A model generated the notes under the pieces. That model made no database searches. It saw only the letters and a program-made list of their open reading frames with translations, and was not told the origin of the DNA. Position numbers and translations under genes: made by a program. From positions 21,114 through 85,113 of the forward strand of contig JBCBUC010000013.1 of the NCBI GenBank assembly GCA_039818345.1: DNA of 64,000 bases, read 5' to 3'. Shown piece by piece: positions 34,749-43,570 of this stretch. Each line of letters starts with the position of its first letter. Positions within the stretch are counted from its first letter, which is position 1. This DNA is from Parvularcula sp039818345 (GTDB taxonomy: Bacteria > Pseudomonadota > Alphaproteobacteria > Caulobacterales > Parvularculaceae).

Positions 34749-34795
34749 CCTTATCTAACTAACGCGGCGCAAGATTGCGCCGACGCTAGATAAGG
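34749..34795 (-). promoter_or_regulatory. Stem-loop in the infC leader covering part of the ribosome-binding site
   Basis: On the transcript, CCTTATCTA pairs perfectly with TAGATAAGG over nine bases, enclosing an inner hairpin GGCGCAA/TTGCGCC. The right outer arm includes the AAGG of the AAGGAG ribosome-binding site. No U-tract follows, so it is not a terminator. It is a candidate site for control of infC translation. Confidence 0.6.
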
Positions 34796-34836
34796 AATCC
34801 TTGCCGCCCATTCAATCAAAACCGTGCTGATGGGTA

Positions 34837-35844
34837 TTATGCCCGGCCGCGGAGACGTTCCTGGGCCATTTTAACCAGGCCCATGCTTCGGAGCATGCCA
34901 ACAACCATCTCCGGTGAGACGTTTTTGAGGTTCGTGGCCGTCAGCTTGACGACGTCGCGGCCATAAAGCGCATCGGTTTGCACATCTTCCGATGTGGGAA
35001 GGAGGATCACACCGCGGGTGCCCACCGCCGCCACCAAATGCAGCTCATCGCTAGGGCCACCAAGGAAGAAGGCAGCATCGCGAGCCAAAACACTGACCTG
35101 CGCTGCGTCGGCCTTACCGGAGAGATCAACCGCCGCACGGCCGCCATCGCCGGCCATTTCTGCTGCGACCTGCATCACATCATAAGCATAGGTCGACAAA
35201 TCATCGCCGCCGACAATAACCGGCGTGATGCCTTGCGTTGCCATGACGGACGCCACCGCACCGTAGTTTTCTGCTGGCCAGCGATGCGCCGGGTTCGCCG
35301 CTGGAATAAAGAGCGCATAAGCGCCCGAAAGGCCAAACCAGCTGGGATCAAGGTTAGCTGAGCCGTTTTCAGGGTCATGGGCCCAACGTAAATCAGGAAG
35401 CCGCTGCTCAAGCTCAAGACCCGCATCTGAGAGAAGCTTCCGCATACCAGGACCTGCCAGCGGGCTCGGCTTCATCGATGTTGATTTGTTGGAGAGTTTT
35501 CTTTTCGGACCGACCCATGTTGGCGCGCGGAAGCCCTTCAGGGATGCACGGAGATCCATGCTGTCGCGCGTGCCATCGAGGTCATAGGCAACCTGATAGC
35601 CAATCTTTTTGAGCTGACCGGTGAATTCGCGTTTGTCTTGCGGTGTGTTGAGCGGACGGGTCGCCACCACGCGATCAAAGTAGGGTGAGCACTTGGCCAA
35701 ACGTTGCAGATTGGGGCTCGTGACAAGATCGATCATGGCGCCTTGGTGCGCACGCCGGATCGCTGCAAAAGCTGGCTCAGCCTCAACAAATGGACGCAAG
35801 CCGTCCCTTTTTACCACCAGCACCTTTGGTCCGCGTTGTCCCAT
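34837..35844 (-). CDS. Glycosyltransferase family 9 protein (heptosyltransferase-like)
   Basis: A 335-residue GT-B enzyme of the ADP-heptose:LPS heptosyltransferase family. Visible are VLVVKRDGLRPFVEAEPAF at the N-terminus, where other members have VL.I....GD, the acceptor segment IPAANPAHRWPAENYGAVAS, and VIVGGDDLS. The usual N-terminal Asp is part of KRDG. It probably adds a sugar to lipopolysaccharide or a related glycan at the inner membrane. It follows the GT4 gene by four bases. Confidence 0.85.
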   Translation of the reverse strand: MGQRGPKVLVVKRDGLRPFVEAEPAFAAIRRAHQGAMIDLVTSPNLQRLAKCSPYFDRVVATRPLNTPQDKREFTGQLKKIGYQVAYDLDGTRDSMDLRASLKGFRAPTWVGPKRKLSNKSTSMKPSPLAGPGMRKLLSDAGLELEQRLPDLRWAHDPENGSANLDPSWFGLSGAYALFIPAANPAHRWPAENYGAVASVMATQGITPVIVGGDDLSTYAYDVMQVAAEMAGDGGRAAVDLSGKADAAQVSVLARDAAFFLGGPSDELHLVAAVGTRGVILLPTSEDVQTDALYGRDVVKLTATNLKNVSPEMVVGMLRSMGLVKMAQERLRGRA

Positions 35845-35848
35845 CCCC

Positions 35849-37021
35849 CTACACCGCTCCTTCGTGCTGCATGATCAATTCCCGATACACCATTAAGGTC
35901 GCCGCCGTCATGGCCTCAACCGTGAACTTTTCGCGTGCATGAGCCATGCCGCGTTCACCCATGCATCGACGCCCATCCACACCGAGATCGTTAACGGACA
36001 GAAGCGCTTGCGCAAGAGCCAAGGGGTCATCTGGAGGCACGAGAAGGCCAGTTTTTCCAGAAATCACGGTCTCTAACGCGCCGCCATGGGCTGTTGCGAT
36101 GGTGGGACGTCCCACAGCCTGGGCTTCAACAGCCACACGGCCAAAGGCTTCCGGCTCAGTCGATGCTGACACCACGACATCAGACGCGGCAATCCAAGCG
36201 GGCATATCGTCAGTCGCGGGCAACAACTGAAACGCGCCAGATAGCCCCGCCTGATCGATTTTCTTCCGTAACGTCTCGACATATTCGAGCTTATCGTCCT
36301 GCCGACCGATGGCGACGAAGCTCATTGCGTGATGCGGATTGGTTTTGCTGATTTCAGCCGCCGCGTCGATGAGCACCTCATGGCCCTTCCACGCGGTAAA
36401 CCGTCCAGGAAGCAACACACGAAGCCCGGTGCCGAAAAAACTCTGGGGACCGGCAATGCGCGCGTCGGTGATGGTAGCGGGATCAAACCGGGACAAGTCG
36501 GCTCCTCTGGGGATCACCGTCATGCGGGCCTCGTCGAAATAGGGTTTTCCCTGATACTGATCGGCCACCGCCTGATAGGTGAAGGCAGAGTTGGCGATCA
36601 CGGCATTGCCGCGCACCATGACAGAGTTATAGAGCCGCTTTGGCCAGCTCTTGGCGCGGTAGGCTCCATGATAGGTCGTGATGAAAGGACGCTCGGTCCT
36701 GCGCGCGGCCATCAATGCGCTCCATGCTGGTGCGCGGGATCGGGCGTGGACCAAGCTCACGCGCTCGGTCTTGATCAGCTCTGCCAAGTTTCGCGCGTTT
36801 TCTGCGATCACCAAGGGGTTCTTGCTGGCTGCGGGCATCTCGATATGGATCGAGCCTTGGCGTTCGAGTTCCCCGGCCATCGGCCCTCCACCGGAGACAA
36901 CCAGTGATCGTCCGTTCGCGGCACGAAACGCCGCCGCGACTTCGAGTGTCGTGCGCTCCGCTCCGCCGCTTACGAGGGCGGGTATCACTTGAAGGAGCGT
37001 TTGGCCTTCAAAGTTGGTCAT
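35849..37021 (-). CDS. Glycosyltransferase family 4 protein
   Basis: A 390-residue GT-B enzyme. The N-terminal domain has VIPALVSGGAERTTLEVAAAF, and the C-terminal domain has LLPGRFTAWKGHEVLIDAA, then VSASTEPEAFGRVAVEAQA with the E-x7-E motif typical of GT4, and LLVPPDDPLALAQALL. It is likely a lipopolysaccharide or exopolysaccharide glycosyltransferase, with donor sugar unknown. It is the first gene of a run with GT9 and infC. Confidence 0.92.
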   Translation of the reverse strand: MTNFEGQTLLQVIPALVSGGAERTTLEVAAAFRAANGRSLVVSGGGPMAGELERQGSIHIEMPAASKNPLVIAENARNLAELIKTERVSLVHARSRAPAWSALMAARRTERPFITTYHGAYRAKSWPKRLYNSVMVRGNAVIANSAFTYQAVADQYQGKPYFDEARMTVIPRGADLSRFDPATITDARIAGPQSFFGTGLRVLLPGRFTAWKGHEVLIDAAAEISKTNPHHAMSFVAIGRQDDKLEYVETLRKKIDQAGLSGAFQLLPATDDMPAWIAASDVVVSASTEPEAFGRVAVEAQAVGRPTIATAHGGALETVISGKTGLLVPPDDPLALAQALLSVNDLGVDGRRCMGERGMAHAREKFTVEAMTAATLMVYRELIMQHEGAV

Positions 37022-37079
37022 GGTGCGTCAGCATTCGTCCGCTTGGCTATAGCTGCATCCGCGGCTACGCCTCTGACCT

Positions 37080-37826
37080 ATGGAAGACAACGCCCCCCAT
37101 TATATCAACGGACCCAAGGGCCGCTTGGCTTTCCGCCGTATCGAGGGCACGGGACCAACAATCGTCTGGTTCGGCGGTTACGCATCGGACATGCTCGGCA
37201 CCAAAGCCGAAGCCCTTGCTACTTATGCGTCCCAGGCGGAGCAAAACTATCTCCGGTTTGATTATTCAGGACACGGTGAAAGCGACGGGACCTTCGAAGA
37301 TCACGTGATTTCCGACTGGTTAGCGGATTCCCTGGCAATGCTTAATGATCAAGCACCGGGGCCGAAAATCTTGGTGGGCTCGTCAATGGGCGCGTGGATA
37401 ACGCTCCTTCTGGCTCTGCAAAACCCGACTGATATCGCGGGTATCGTGCTCATCGCCCCAGCACCCGATTTTACCGAACGGCTCGTTTGGCCTCGCTTGC
37501 CGGAGCATCATCGCATCAAAGTGTTCGAAGAGGGCATCGTGAAGACGGGCCCAACCGGCCATGACAGTGAGACCTACACGCAGGCCTTGTTTGAAGACGG
37601 TCGGAAGCATCTTTTGATGGCGGAGCCGATTGTGCTCCCCTGCCCTGTCCGCATCCTGCAAGGCACCAAGGATGAGGCGGTTCCGACGGAGCACGCTTTG
37701 AAGCTGTCGGAACAGATCGAAGCACCCTCTCTCGTAACCACGCTCATCAAAAATGGCGATCATCGCCTATCAGAACCCGAAGACCTTGATCGCCTTGTGC
37801 AAACTGTGATGGAGCTGCTTGGTTAG
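37080..37826 (+). CDS. Alpha/beta hydrolase
   Basis: A 248-residue alpha/beta hydrolase. The nucleophile serine is in LVGSSMGAWITLLLAL, the acid is probably the Asp in GTKDEAVP, and the catalytic His is in GDHRLSEP. The overall pattern (RFDYSGHGESDG, then the nucleophile elbow) resembles the ABHD10/palmitoyl-thioesterase-like group. Substrate unknown. It is divergent from the GT4 gene, with only 58 bases between them and no evident ribosome-binding site. Confidence 0.85.
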   Translation: MEDNAPHYINGPKGRLAFRRIEGTGPTIVWFGGYASDMLGTKAEALATYASQAEQNYLRFDYSGHGESDGTFEDHVISDWLADSLAMLNDQAPGPKILVGSSMGAWITLLLALQNPTDIAGIVLIAPAPDFTERLVWPRLPEHHRIKVFEEGIVKTGPTGHDSETYTQALFEDGRKHLLMAEPIVLPCPVRILQGTKDEAVPTEHALKLSEQIEAPSLVTTLIKNGDHRLSEPEDLDRLVQTVMELLG

Positions 37827-37930
37827 ACAGGTCCGAGCATTGGCTTCGCCAACCAGTTACGTTAGTCTTAATAACAAGCCTTGTTTGCGTTCCAGTGAGC
37901 TCTGCTTAAGCAAACCGTGGGAGGGGCGTC

Positions 37931-38731
37931 ATGGATCAAGTCTTATCAGACGTGGGAACCGAGCAGGTCACGCCGCCGCGCGACACGATCGGGATGCGTT
38001 ATAAGGTGATGGCGATCATCGCGCCGATCGTGTCCTTCCTCCCTATACCGCTTGATGCTTGGCTCCAGTTTTCGCATACGGACAAACAATCGACTGGCGG
38101 CCATCAATACGGCAAGACCTATCACCGGGTCCTCAAGCGCTTTAAATACAAACCTGTTCGCTTCCTTGAGATCGGCATTGGCGGCTATCACGGAAGAATG
38201 GGCGGCGGCAGTCTTTCGTGTTGGCGGAGCTTTTTCCCGTTTGGCCGCATTGTGGGCGCTGATATTGTCGACAAACGCGCTCTTAAGGCGCCGGGCGTCT
38301 CGGTTCATATTCTTGATCAGAGCAAAGATGATCAGCTTCTGGCATTGAACCAAGAAGAAGGCCCCTTTGATGTTGTGCTCGACGATGGTTCGCACATTAA
38401 CGAACACCAGATCGACACCTTCAAAGTTCTGTTCCCTAAGTTGAAAGACAGGGGCGTCTATATCATCGAGGACGTTCAGACCTCGTATTGGGACGATTTA
38501 GGTGGCTTTCCTGTCGGACATGCGGGCTCACCACAGACCTGCATGGGTTGGTTTACAGAGCTGTCCCATTACGTGAACTATCCCGAATTCCGAGATCTCA
38601 GTCACGCGGACCAAACCCGTCTTGAATTGGGCAAAATGATCAAGGGCATCACGTTTGAGCACAATCTGATCATTATCGAGAAAGATACCGCCGCTCGGCA
38701 GTCAAACGCTGACCATTCTGCTTCATCGTAA
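37931..38731 (+). CDS. Sugar O-methyltransferase-like protein (TylF/MycE group)
   Basis: A 266-residue SAM-dependent methyltransferase. The SAM-binding loop is FLEIGIGGYHGRMGGGSL, followed by CWRSFFPFGRIVGADI. The metal-site region is FDVVLDDGSHINEHQIDTF, then LFPKLKDRGVYIIEDVQTSY. These match the macrolide sugar methyltransferases MycE/TylF and ElmMI relatives that act on glycans in many bacteria. A strong GGAGGGG site precedes the ATG. It may decorate the envelope glycan made by the neighbouring glycosyltransferases (inference). Confidence 0.82.
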   Translation: MDQVLSDVGTEQVTPPRDTIGMRYKVMAIIAPIVSFLPIPLDAWLQFSHTDKQSTGGHQYGKTYHRVLKRFKYKPVRFLEIGIGGYHGRMGGGSLSCWRSFFPFGRIVGADIVDKRALKAPGVSVHILDQSKDDQLLALNQEEGPFDVVLDDGSHINEHQIDTFKVLFPKLKDRGVYIIEDVQTSYWDDLGGFPVGHAGSPQTCMGWFTELSHYVNYPEFRDLSHADQTRLELGKMIKGITFEHNLIIIEKDTAARQSNADHSASS

Positions 38732-38845
38732 AGCTCTGCTGGTTAAGCCCAACGCCATCCAAGGGTTTTCAAGGTTTTGACCTTGTTAAGAAGCGGTGGA
38801 TGAAAGCTCACTCGAAATGAACTTCTATCGTGGTTAGAAGGGGTG

Positions 38846-41221
38846 ATGCGCCTACCCGCCCCCGTCCCTCTGATCCGGACCCACGCTCTTTTGGCATGGG
38901 AGCGGTTCTACCCGGCCTTTTTGCCGGTCGGGATCGCGATCCTTCTCGGCGTCGCTTTGGGTCTAACCGGATGGCTGGCACAGACTCCGCCTTGGGCTCA
39001 CACCAGTGTTCTGGCCTTGGTACTTCTAGCAATTGGCGTGTTGAGCTGGCGGGCAACCCGGCTTTTTCGATGGCCGTCACGGCGGGATGTTCTTCGCCGT
39101 CTTGAGGAACGTAACGGCCTCGCGGACGGCTGTCTTGATGCCATCGACGCCCAGCCTTTTTCAGCGGATGAGAACGATCCCCTTTGGGTCGCGGCCCGTG
39201 AACGACTGGTCGAGGCGATTGGGCATCCCAAACTTCCGCGATTGTCGATCGATGCCGCCAAGGTCGACCCCTACCGGTTACGTTACCTCGCCTTGACCGC
39301 GCTTTTGGCTGCAGGCGCGAGCAGCGGCGGTGATTTTTCTGGCATGCACGCAAGCCTCAATCCCGCCTTCCCCGTGCGGCCGCCTCTTACTGTTGATGCG
39401 TGGATTGAACCGCCTGCCTACACGGGGTTGCCTCCGCGTGTCCTAAAAGGCCGTATACGCTACATCCATCAGATTCCTGAAGGCTCAGAACTTCATTTGC
39501 GGCTCCGCGACGAGGTCGGTGCGCCAGCGAAGGGGATCATCACCTTTGCATCGGCTGACAGCGGCAAGCGGCGGATCCGCCCATCCGATCCCGACAGCGG
39601 AACGCTGACATGGCCGTTAACAGAGAGCGGCGTTTTAGCAATCAACGCGCGCGGGGAAACAACGCAGTTCACGCTCAGTGTCCGCCCAGATCTTCCGCCC
39701 TCTGTTTTTCTGGCTGAGGAACCAGACCTTTCAAGTGGCGCCATCAGGCTCAAGGTGATCACATCTGACGCCTATGATTTGGTACGCGGTACACTAAGTG
39801 TTTCGCTTCTGCCAGGTCAAAGGATCAGCGAGGATGCGCCCGCCCCCGATGATGACATCACGCGAGAACCAGCGTTGATCGCTCTTCACGAACTTGTTGG
39901 GCCGTCAGGGGAAGTCGATGTTGAGATCGACGCTTCATCACACCCCTGGGCGGGACTGCTCGTGAAAGCAGAAATCGAGGTCGAAGACGGACGCGGACAA
40001 ACCGCCCGGTCAGAACCCTTTGCCTTCACGATGCCTCAGCGCACGTTTTATAATCCTCTCAGCCAGGCGGTGATTGAAGAGCGGCAAAAACTTGCGATGG
40101 CGCCATCAAATCTTGTGCGCAGTGGCAAGACGTTTGGCGCATTGATTCAAGCGCCCGATCTTTTTGATGTCGACCCGCGGGAGCACCTGATGCTGCGCGC
40201 CACGGCGGCGGCGCTGGCGGCCGCCAAACGCCGAGATGTCAACGATATCGTTGAAAGCCTCTGGCCCCTCGCTGTTGAACTCGAAGATGCGGGGCTGGAG
40301 TTTGCTCGCGCCAGACTGGACGCCGCGGAGGACGCCCTTCGCCAAGCACTGCGCAAAGGTGCCAATCCCGGTGAGATCGCACAACGGATCAGCGAGCTGC
40401 AACAAGCGATTGATGATTACATCCGCGCGCTCGCAGAAAGCGGCGTGGCGCAAGCTGACGAGGGGACCAAAGGGCGCTCCTTTGATGATGACGATCTTCA
40501 GGACATGCTCAGCCAGATGCAAGATCTCTCCGACCAAGGAGCGAATGAGGCCGCTGAAACCATCCTTTCGCAGCTTGAAGCCATGCTCAACGGACTGCAG
40601 CTCTCAGGTGGTGACGGCTCTTCCGGAGAAGGCCAACCGGGCGGCCAACCCGGCGGCGGTTCTGGCGGTCGAGCAGGCGCAGGCAATGGCGCGGGACCCA
40701 ATGGCTCGAGCGCTCTCTCGGCGACCATGGATCTTCTCGAGCAACAACGAGAACTCTCCGACAACACCTTCGCAGCCCGACGGGGTGATCGCGGTACGGA
40801 GGGGCTTGCTGACCAACAAAGGCAGTCAGCTGATGATGTCGGTGCGCTCGCACAAGGCCTACAGGGCGATGAACAATCCGCCCTGCCCGATCTTAACCGC
40901 GCCCGGCAGGCCATGGAACGTGCCGCTCAGGCGCTCGAAAATGATGATTTAGGACGTGCGCAAGCCCTGCAAGAGGGCGCCATGCAGGCGCTTCGAGATG
41001 CAAGCGATCAGATTGCGGAACTCGCTGACAATGATTTTCAAGGACGCGATCCTTTGGGGCGGGCGTTAGAGGGCGGTAACTCCCTGCGTGCCGAAGACTT
41101 TGGTCTCTATGACCCAGAGCGCATGCGGGAACTGATCGGTGAGATCAGAAAAAGGCTGCAAGATCCAAATCTCGGTGAGACCGAGCGCGCCTATCTCGAA
41201 AGTCTGCTTGAGCGGTTTTAA
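38846..41221 (+). CDS. TIGR02302 / DUF4175 family membrane protein
   Basis: A 791-residue protein restricted to Alphaproteobacteria. Two or three N-terminal helices (about residues 22-70) are followed by a large, probably periplasmic, region with beta-rich segments. The C-terminal half is Gln- and Ala-rich coiled coil, interrupted near residue 600 by a Gly-rich linker (GGQPGGGSGGRAGAG). The last part (DPLGRALEGG, then PERMRELIGEIRKRLQDPNL) matches the family's end. Function unknown. Its link to ftsEX in this region suggests an envelope role, by position only. Confidence 0.88.
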   Translation: MRLPAPVPLIRTHALLAWERFYPAFLPVGIAILLGVALGLTGWLAQTPPWAHTSVLALVLLAIGVLSWRATRLFRWPSRRDVLRRLEERNGLADGCLDAIDAQPFSADENDPLWVAARERLVEAIGHPKLPRLSIDAAKVDPYRLRYLALTALLAAGASSGGDFSGMHASLNPAFPVRPPLTVDAWIEPPAYTGLPPRVLKGRIRYIHQIPEGSELHLRLRDEVGAPAKGIITFASADSGKRRIRPSDPDSGTLTWPLTESGVLAINARGETTQFTLSVRPDLPPSVFLAEEPDLSSGAIRLKVITSDAYDLVRGTLSVSLLPGQRISEDAPAPDDDITREPALIALHELVGPSGEVDVEIDASSHPWAGLLVKAEIEVEDGRGQTARSEPFAFTMPQRTFYNPLSQAVIEERQKLAMAPSNLVRSGKTFGALIQAPDLFDVDPREHLMLRATAAALAAAKRRDVNDIVESLWPLAVELEDAGLEFARARLDAAEDALRQALRKGANPGEIAQRISELQQAIDDYIRALAESGVAQADEGTKGRSFDDDDLQDMLSQMQDLSDQGANEAAETILSQLEAMLNGLQLSGGDGSSGEGQPGGQPGGGSGGRAGAGNGAGPNGSSALSATMDLLEQQRELSDNTFAARRGDRGTEGLADQQRQSADDVGALAQGLQGDEQSALPDLNRARQAMERAAQALENDDLGRAQALQEGAMQALRDASDQIAELADNDFQGRDPLGRALEGGNSLRAEDFGLYDPERMRELIGEIRKRLQDPNLGETERAYLESLLERF

Positions 41222-41886
41222 AGCGCGTCGGGTGTCGTCCAAGCCGGTGATATGACCGGCAACGATCGAACCACAACGCTTGTCTTATCCGTGGGCAGAA
41301 GGCTGACCGACTGAACGCCCTGCGGCAGAACGATTCGAACGGTAAAAGGACGCTCTGCACCGGGCGGAAGTGATGCGAGCCCCAGGCGAAGCGGCTCCTC
41401 AATCGCCAGACGCTTTCCTGAAAGCCTCAACAAGACCTCAGGCTCCAACGTGCTCACACCAGCGTTGGACACCAGGCCATTAAGCTCGAGCGCTGGCCCT
41501 TCATTTGACTGCACCAAGCGATGATTGAGCTCAGAGAACGTCAAAGCGGGGGGAATCACCGGCGCTGGAACGGGCTTCAAGGCATCGTAAGCGACCACTG
41601 ACACGCTGGTGATCAACGCCAACAGCGCCCACACCAACAACATTGTTCCGAACAAAGCAGAACGGCGTTCTTCGGCTTCTAACGACCTGCGTTTCTTTCC
41701 ATTCTTGGCTGCATTCGGAACAACGTGATGTTCCGGCGAGCGAATCGCCTCGAGGTCGGCCTCCTGCAACATCGACAGAAGCTGGTTGGCAGGCGATTGA
41801 AGTGCCGATTCGCTACGAAAGTTCCTGGGACGCGGCCCTTGCGGACCGTGTTCAATATTCTCTTCGTGCCTTAACGGAAGTGTCAT
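41218..41886 (-). CDS. Membrane protein with DUF3426-like C-terminus, divergent from ftsE
   Basis: A 222-residue protein with a polar N-terminal 80 residues, one helix (about 85-105), and a C-terminal beta domain (LELNGLVSNAGVSTLEPEVL and onward) resembling the FxLyD/DUF3426 region of the MJ0042-finger family. The cysteine-rich zinc ribbon that many such relatives carry at the N-terminus is missing. The start is secure: ATG at 41886 is preceded by GGGAGAG. It overlaps the convergent TIGR02302 gene by four bases. Confidence 0.75.
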   Translation of the reverse strand: MTLPLRHEENIEHGPQGPRPRNFRSESALQSPANQLLSMLQEADLEAIRSPEHHVVPNAAKNGKKRRSLEAEERRSALFGTMLLVWALLALITSVSVVAYDALKPVPAPVIPPALTFSELNHRLVQSNEGPALELNGLVSNAGVSTLEPEVLLRLSGKRLAIEEPLRLGLASLPPGAERPFTVRIVLPQGVQSVSLLPTDKTSVVVRSLPVISPAWTTPDAL

Positions 41887-41915
41887 TGCATCTCTCCCAC
41901 GGCTCGGTGCAGATC

Positions 41916-42662
41916 ATGGTTATGGCCACTCCATCCGAGGAAGAACCGATTGTCGCCCTTGAGGACGTCCACCTCTCCTATGATGGTGCGCGCGAGGTCC
42001 TGCGCGGAACCCAGTTTAAGCTCCGAGCGGGTGATTTCCGTTTTCTCACCGGCCCATCGGGTGCCGGGAAAACAACACTCCTCAAGCTGATTTATGCCGC
42101 CCATCGTCCATCGTCCGGCGAGGTGCGTGTTTTTGGTGAAGACATCGGCGCGCTTCGTCCAGCCGAGCTGCCGCGCCTGCGCCGACGAATCGGCGTGGTC
42201 TTTCAAGAATTCCGGCTGCTCGACCATATGACGGCCTTTGAAAACGTCGCGTTGCCGATGCGTGTGCTCGGCGTTCACCCTAATGCTTATCGAGACGATG
42301 TTGTCGAATTGTTAAGCTGGGTCGGACTGGCACACCGCATTGATGCCCCGCCGACGGTTTTGTCCGGAGGTGAGAAACAAAGGGTCGCCTTGGCAAGAGC
42401 GTTGGTGTCCAAACCAGACCTCATCCTGGCAGATGAGCCGACAGGGAATGTTGACCCGGTGATGGGCGAGAAAATCATGCGGCTGCTCCTCGAGCTTAAC
42501 CGTTTGGGCACCGCGGTGATCGTCGCCACCCACGATCTGAACCTCGTCCGCGGTCTGCGGCAGAACATTCTCCGCCTGAAAGAAGGCAAGGTGACCTTGC
42601 ACGGCCCCATCCCCGAAAACGCGTCAACCCAGACCCCGACACGACAAGGCCAAGCATCATGA
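41916..42662 (+). CDS. ftsE: Cell division ATP-binding protein FtsE
   Basis: A 248-residue ABC ATPase partner of FtsX in septal wall hydrolase control. Walker A is GPSGAGKTT, the signature is LSGGEKQRVALARAL, and Walker B is LILADEPTGNVD. The chosen ATG at 41916 (MVMATPS) starts shortly before the conserved ALEDVHLSYDG; 41922 is an alternative. The long upstream frame has no homology and overlaps the divergent gene. It overlaps ftsX as ATGA. Confidence 0.94.
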   Translation: MVMATPSEEEPIVALEDVHLSYDGAREVLRGTQFKLRAGDFRFLTGPSGAGKTTLLKLIYAAHRPSSGEVRVFGEDIGALRPAELPRLRRRIGVVFQEFRLLDHMTAFENVALPMRVLGVHPNAYRDDVVELLSWVGLAHRIDAPPTVLSGGEKQRVALARALVSKPDLILADEPTGNVDPVMGEKIMRLLLELNRLGTAVIVATHDLNLVRGLRQNILRLKEGKVTLHGPIPENASTQTPTRQGQAS

Positions 42663-43570
42663 GCAGCGCCTATGATCACCAAGCGCTGCGCCGCGGTGCG
42701 GCACCGATCCTTCCAGAGAACGGTATTTCCGGTTTTTCCTTAGCGATCGTCATTGGTGTTCTAGCCTTTCTCGCAGGGATCGCGATGACAGGCTTTTTCG
42801 CCGTCGACACCGCAGTTCGCGGTTGGTCGGGCGAGCTCACTGGGACGATCACGATCCAAGTGCGCGGCGCGTCAAACAGCGATATCGAGCGATCAGCAGA
42901 ACAGGTTTTGGGTATCCTTCAGGATACTGAGGGGCTCACCAATACCGTCCGCTTGTCCAAAGACGCCGCCATGGAACTCCTTGAACCGTGGATTGGCACT
43001 GATGTGCTGCCAGATGACCTGCCCCTTCCTGCTCTTTACACAGCCGATGTCACACCGGAATTGAGGCAAAATTTAGCGCCGTTGCGCAGCCGGCTCGCTG
43101 ATAGCGTGGAAGGCGCGAGCCTTAATGATCACGGTGCGTGGACGGATCAATTGGTCAGGAGTGCCCGGCGTGTACGCGGCCTCGCCTTTGTCGCCTTCGT
43201 CCTTGTGATTGCAGCCGCGGCAAGCGTTATTGTTTTTGCGGCGCGGGCTGGCCTCACAGCACACCGCAACATTGTTGAGGTGTTGCATCTTGTTGGCGCC
43301 ACGGATGGATTCATCGCCTCCCAAATTGGCCGGCGTTACCTTGTCCTGGGCACACTAGGCGGCGCTGGCGGGGCAATTGGCGCAGTCATCGCAACAAAGT
43401 TCTTGGCGGTGGTGACCGAAGACGCAGGAGGATTTCTGCCCTCGTTTTCCATTGGTATGGAGACGGCCCTCTGGCTTTTGGTTATTCCCGTTCTTCTCGG
43501 AGGGCTAGCCACCGTGTCAGCGCGAATTGCTGTCTTGCAAACCCTCCGTCAGGGGAGCTTCACGGTTTAG
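42659..43570 (+). CDS. ftsX: Cell division protein FtsX
   Basis: A 303-residue permease partner of FtsE. Four hydrophobic segments are present: one N-terminal (FSLAIVIGVLAFLAGIAMTG), then a periplasmic domain of about 120 residues, and three C-terminal. The C-terminal helices include IVEVLHLVGATDGFIASQI, the conserved FtsX-type loop. FtsEX signals to periplasmic amidase activators during division. It overlaps the convergent msrA by four bases. Confidence 0.92.
   Translation: MSSAYDHQALRRGAAPILPENGISGFSLAIVIGVLAFLAGIAMTGFFAVDTAVRGWSGELTGTITIQVRGASNSDIERSAEQVLGILQDTEGLTNTVRLSKDAAMELLEPWIGTDVLPDDLPLPALYTADVTPELRQNLAPLRSRLADSVEGASLNDHGAWTDQLVRSARRVRGLAFVAFVLVIAAAASVIVFAARAGLTAHRNIVEVLHLVGATDGFIASQIGRRYLVLGTLGGAGGAIGAVIATKFLAVVTEDAGGFLPSFSIGMETALWLLVIPVLLGGLATVSARIAVLQTLRQGSFTV

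Noticed and set aside
38770..38785. CAAGGT/ACCTTG hairpin after the methyltransferase gene as a terminator
   Set aside because: The stem is only six bases and no real U-tract follows.
38808..39353. 181-codon minus-strand ORF antisense to the TIGR02302 gene
   Set aside because: It is rich in Arg, Pro and Gly, typical of shadow frames, and the plus-strand gene is well supported.
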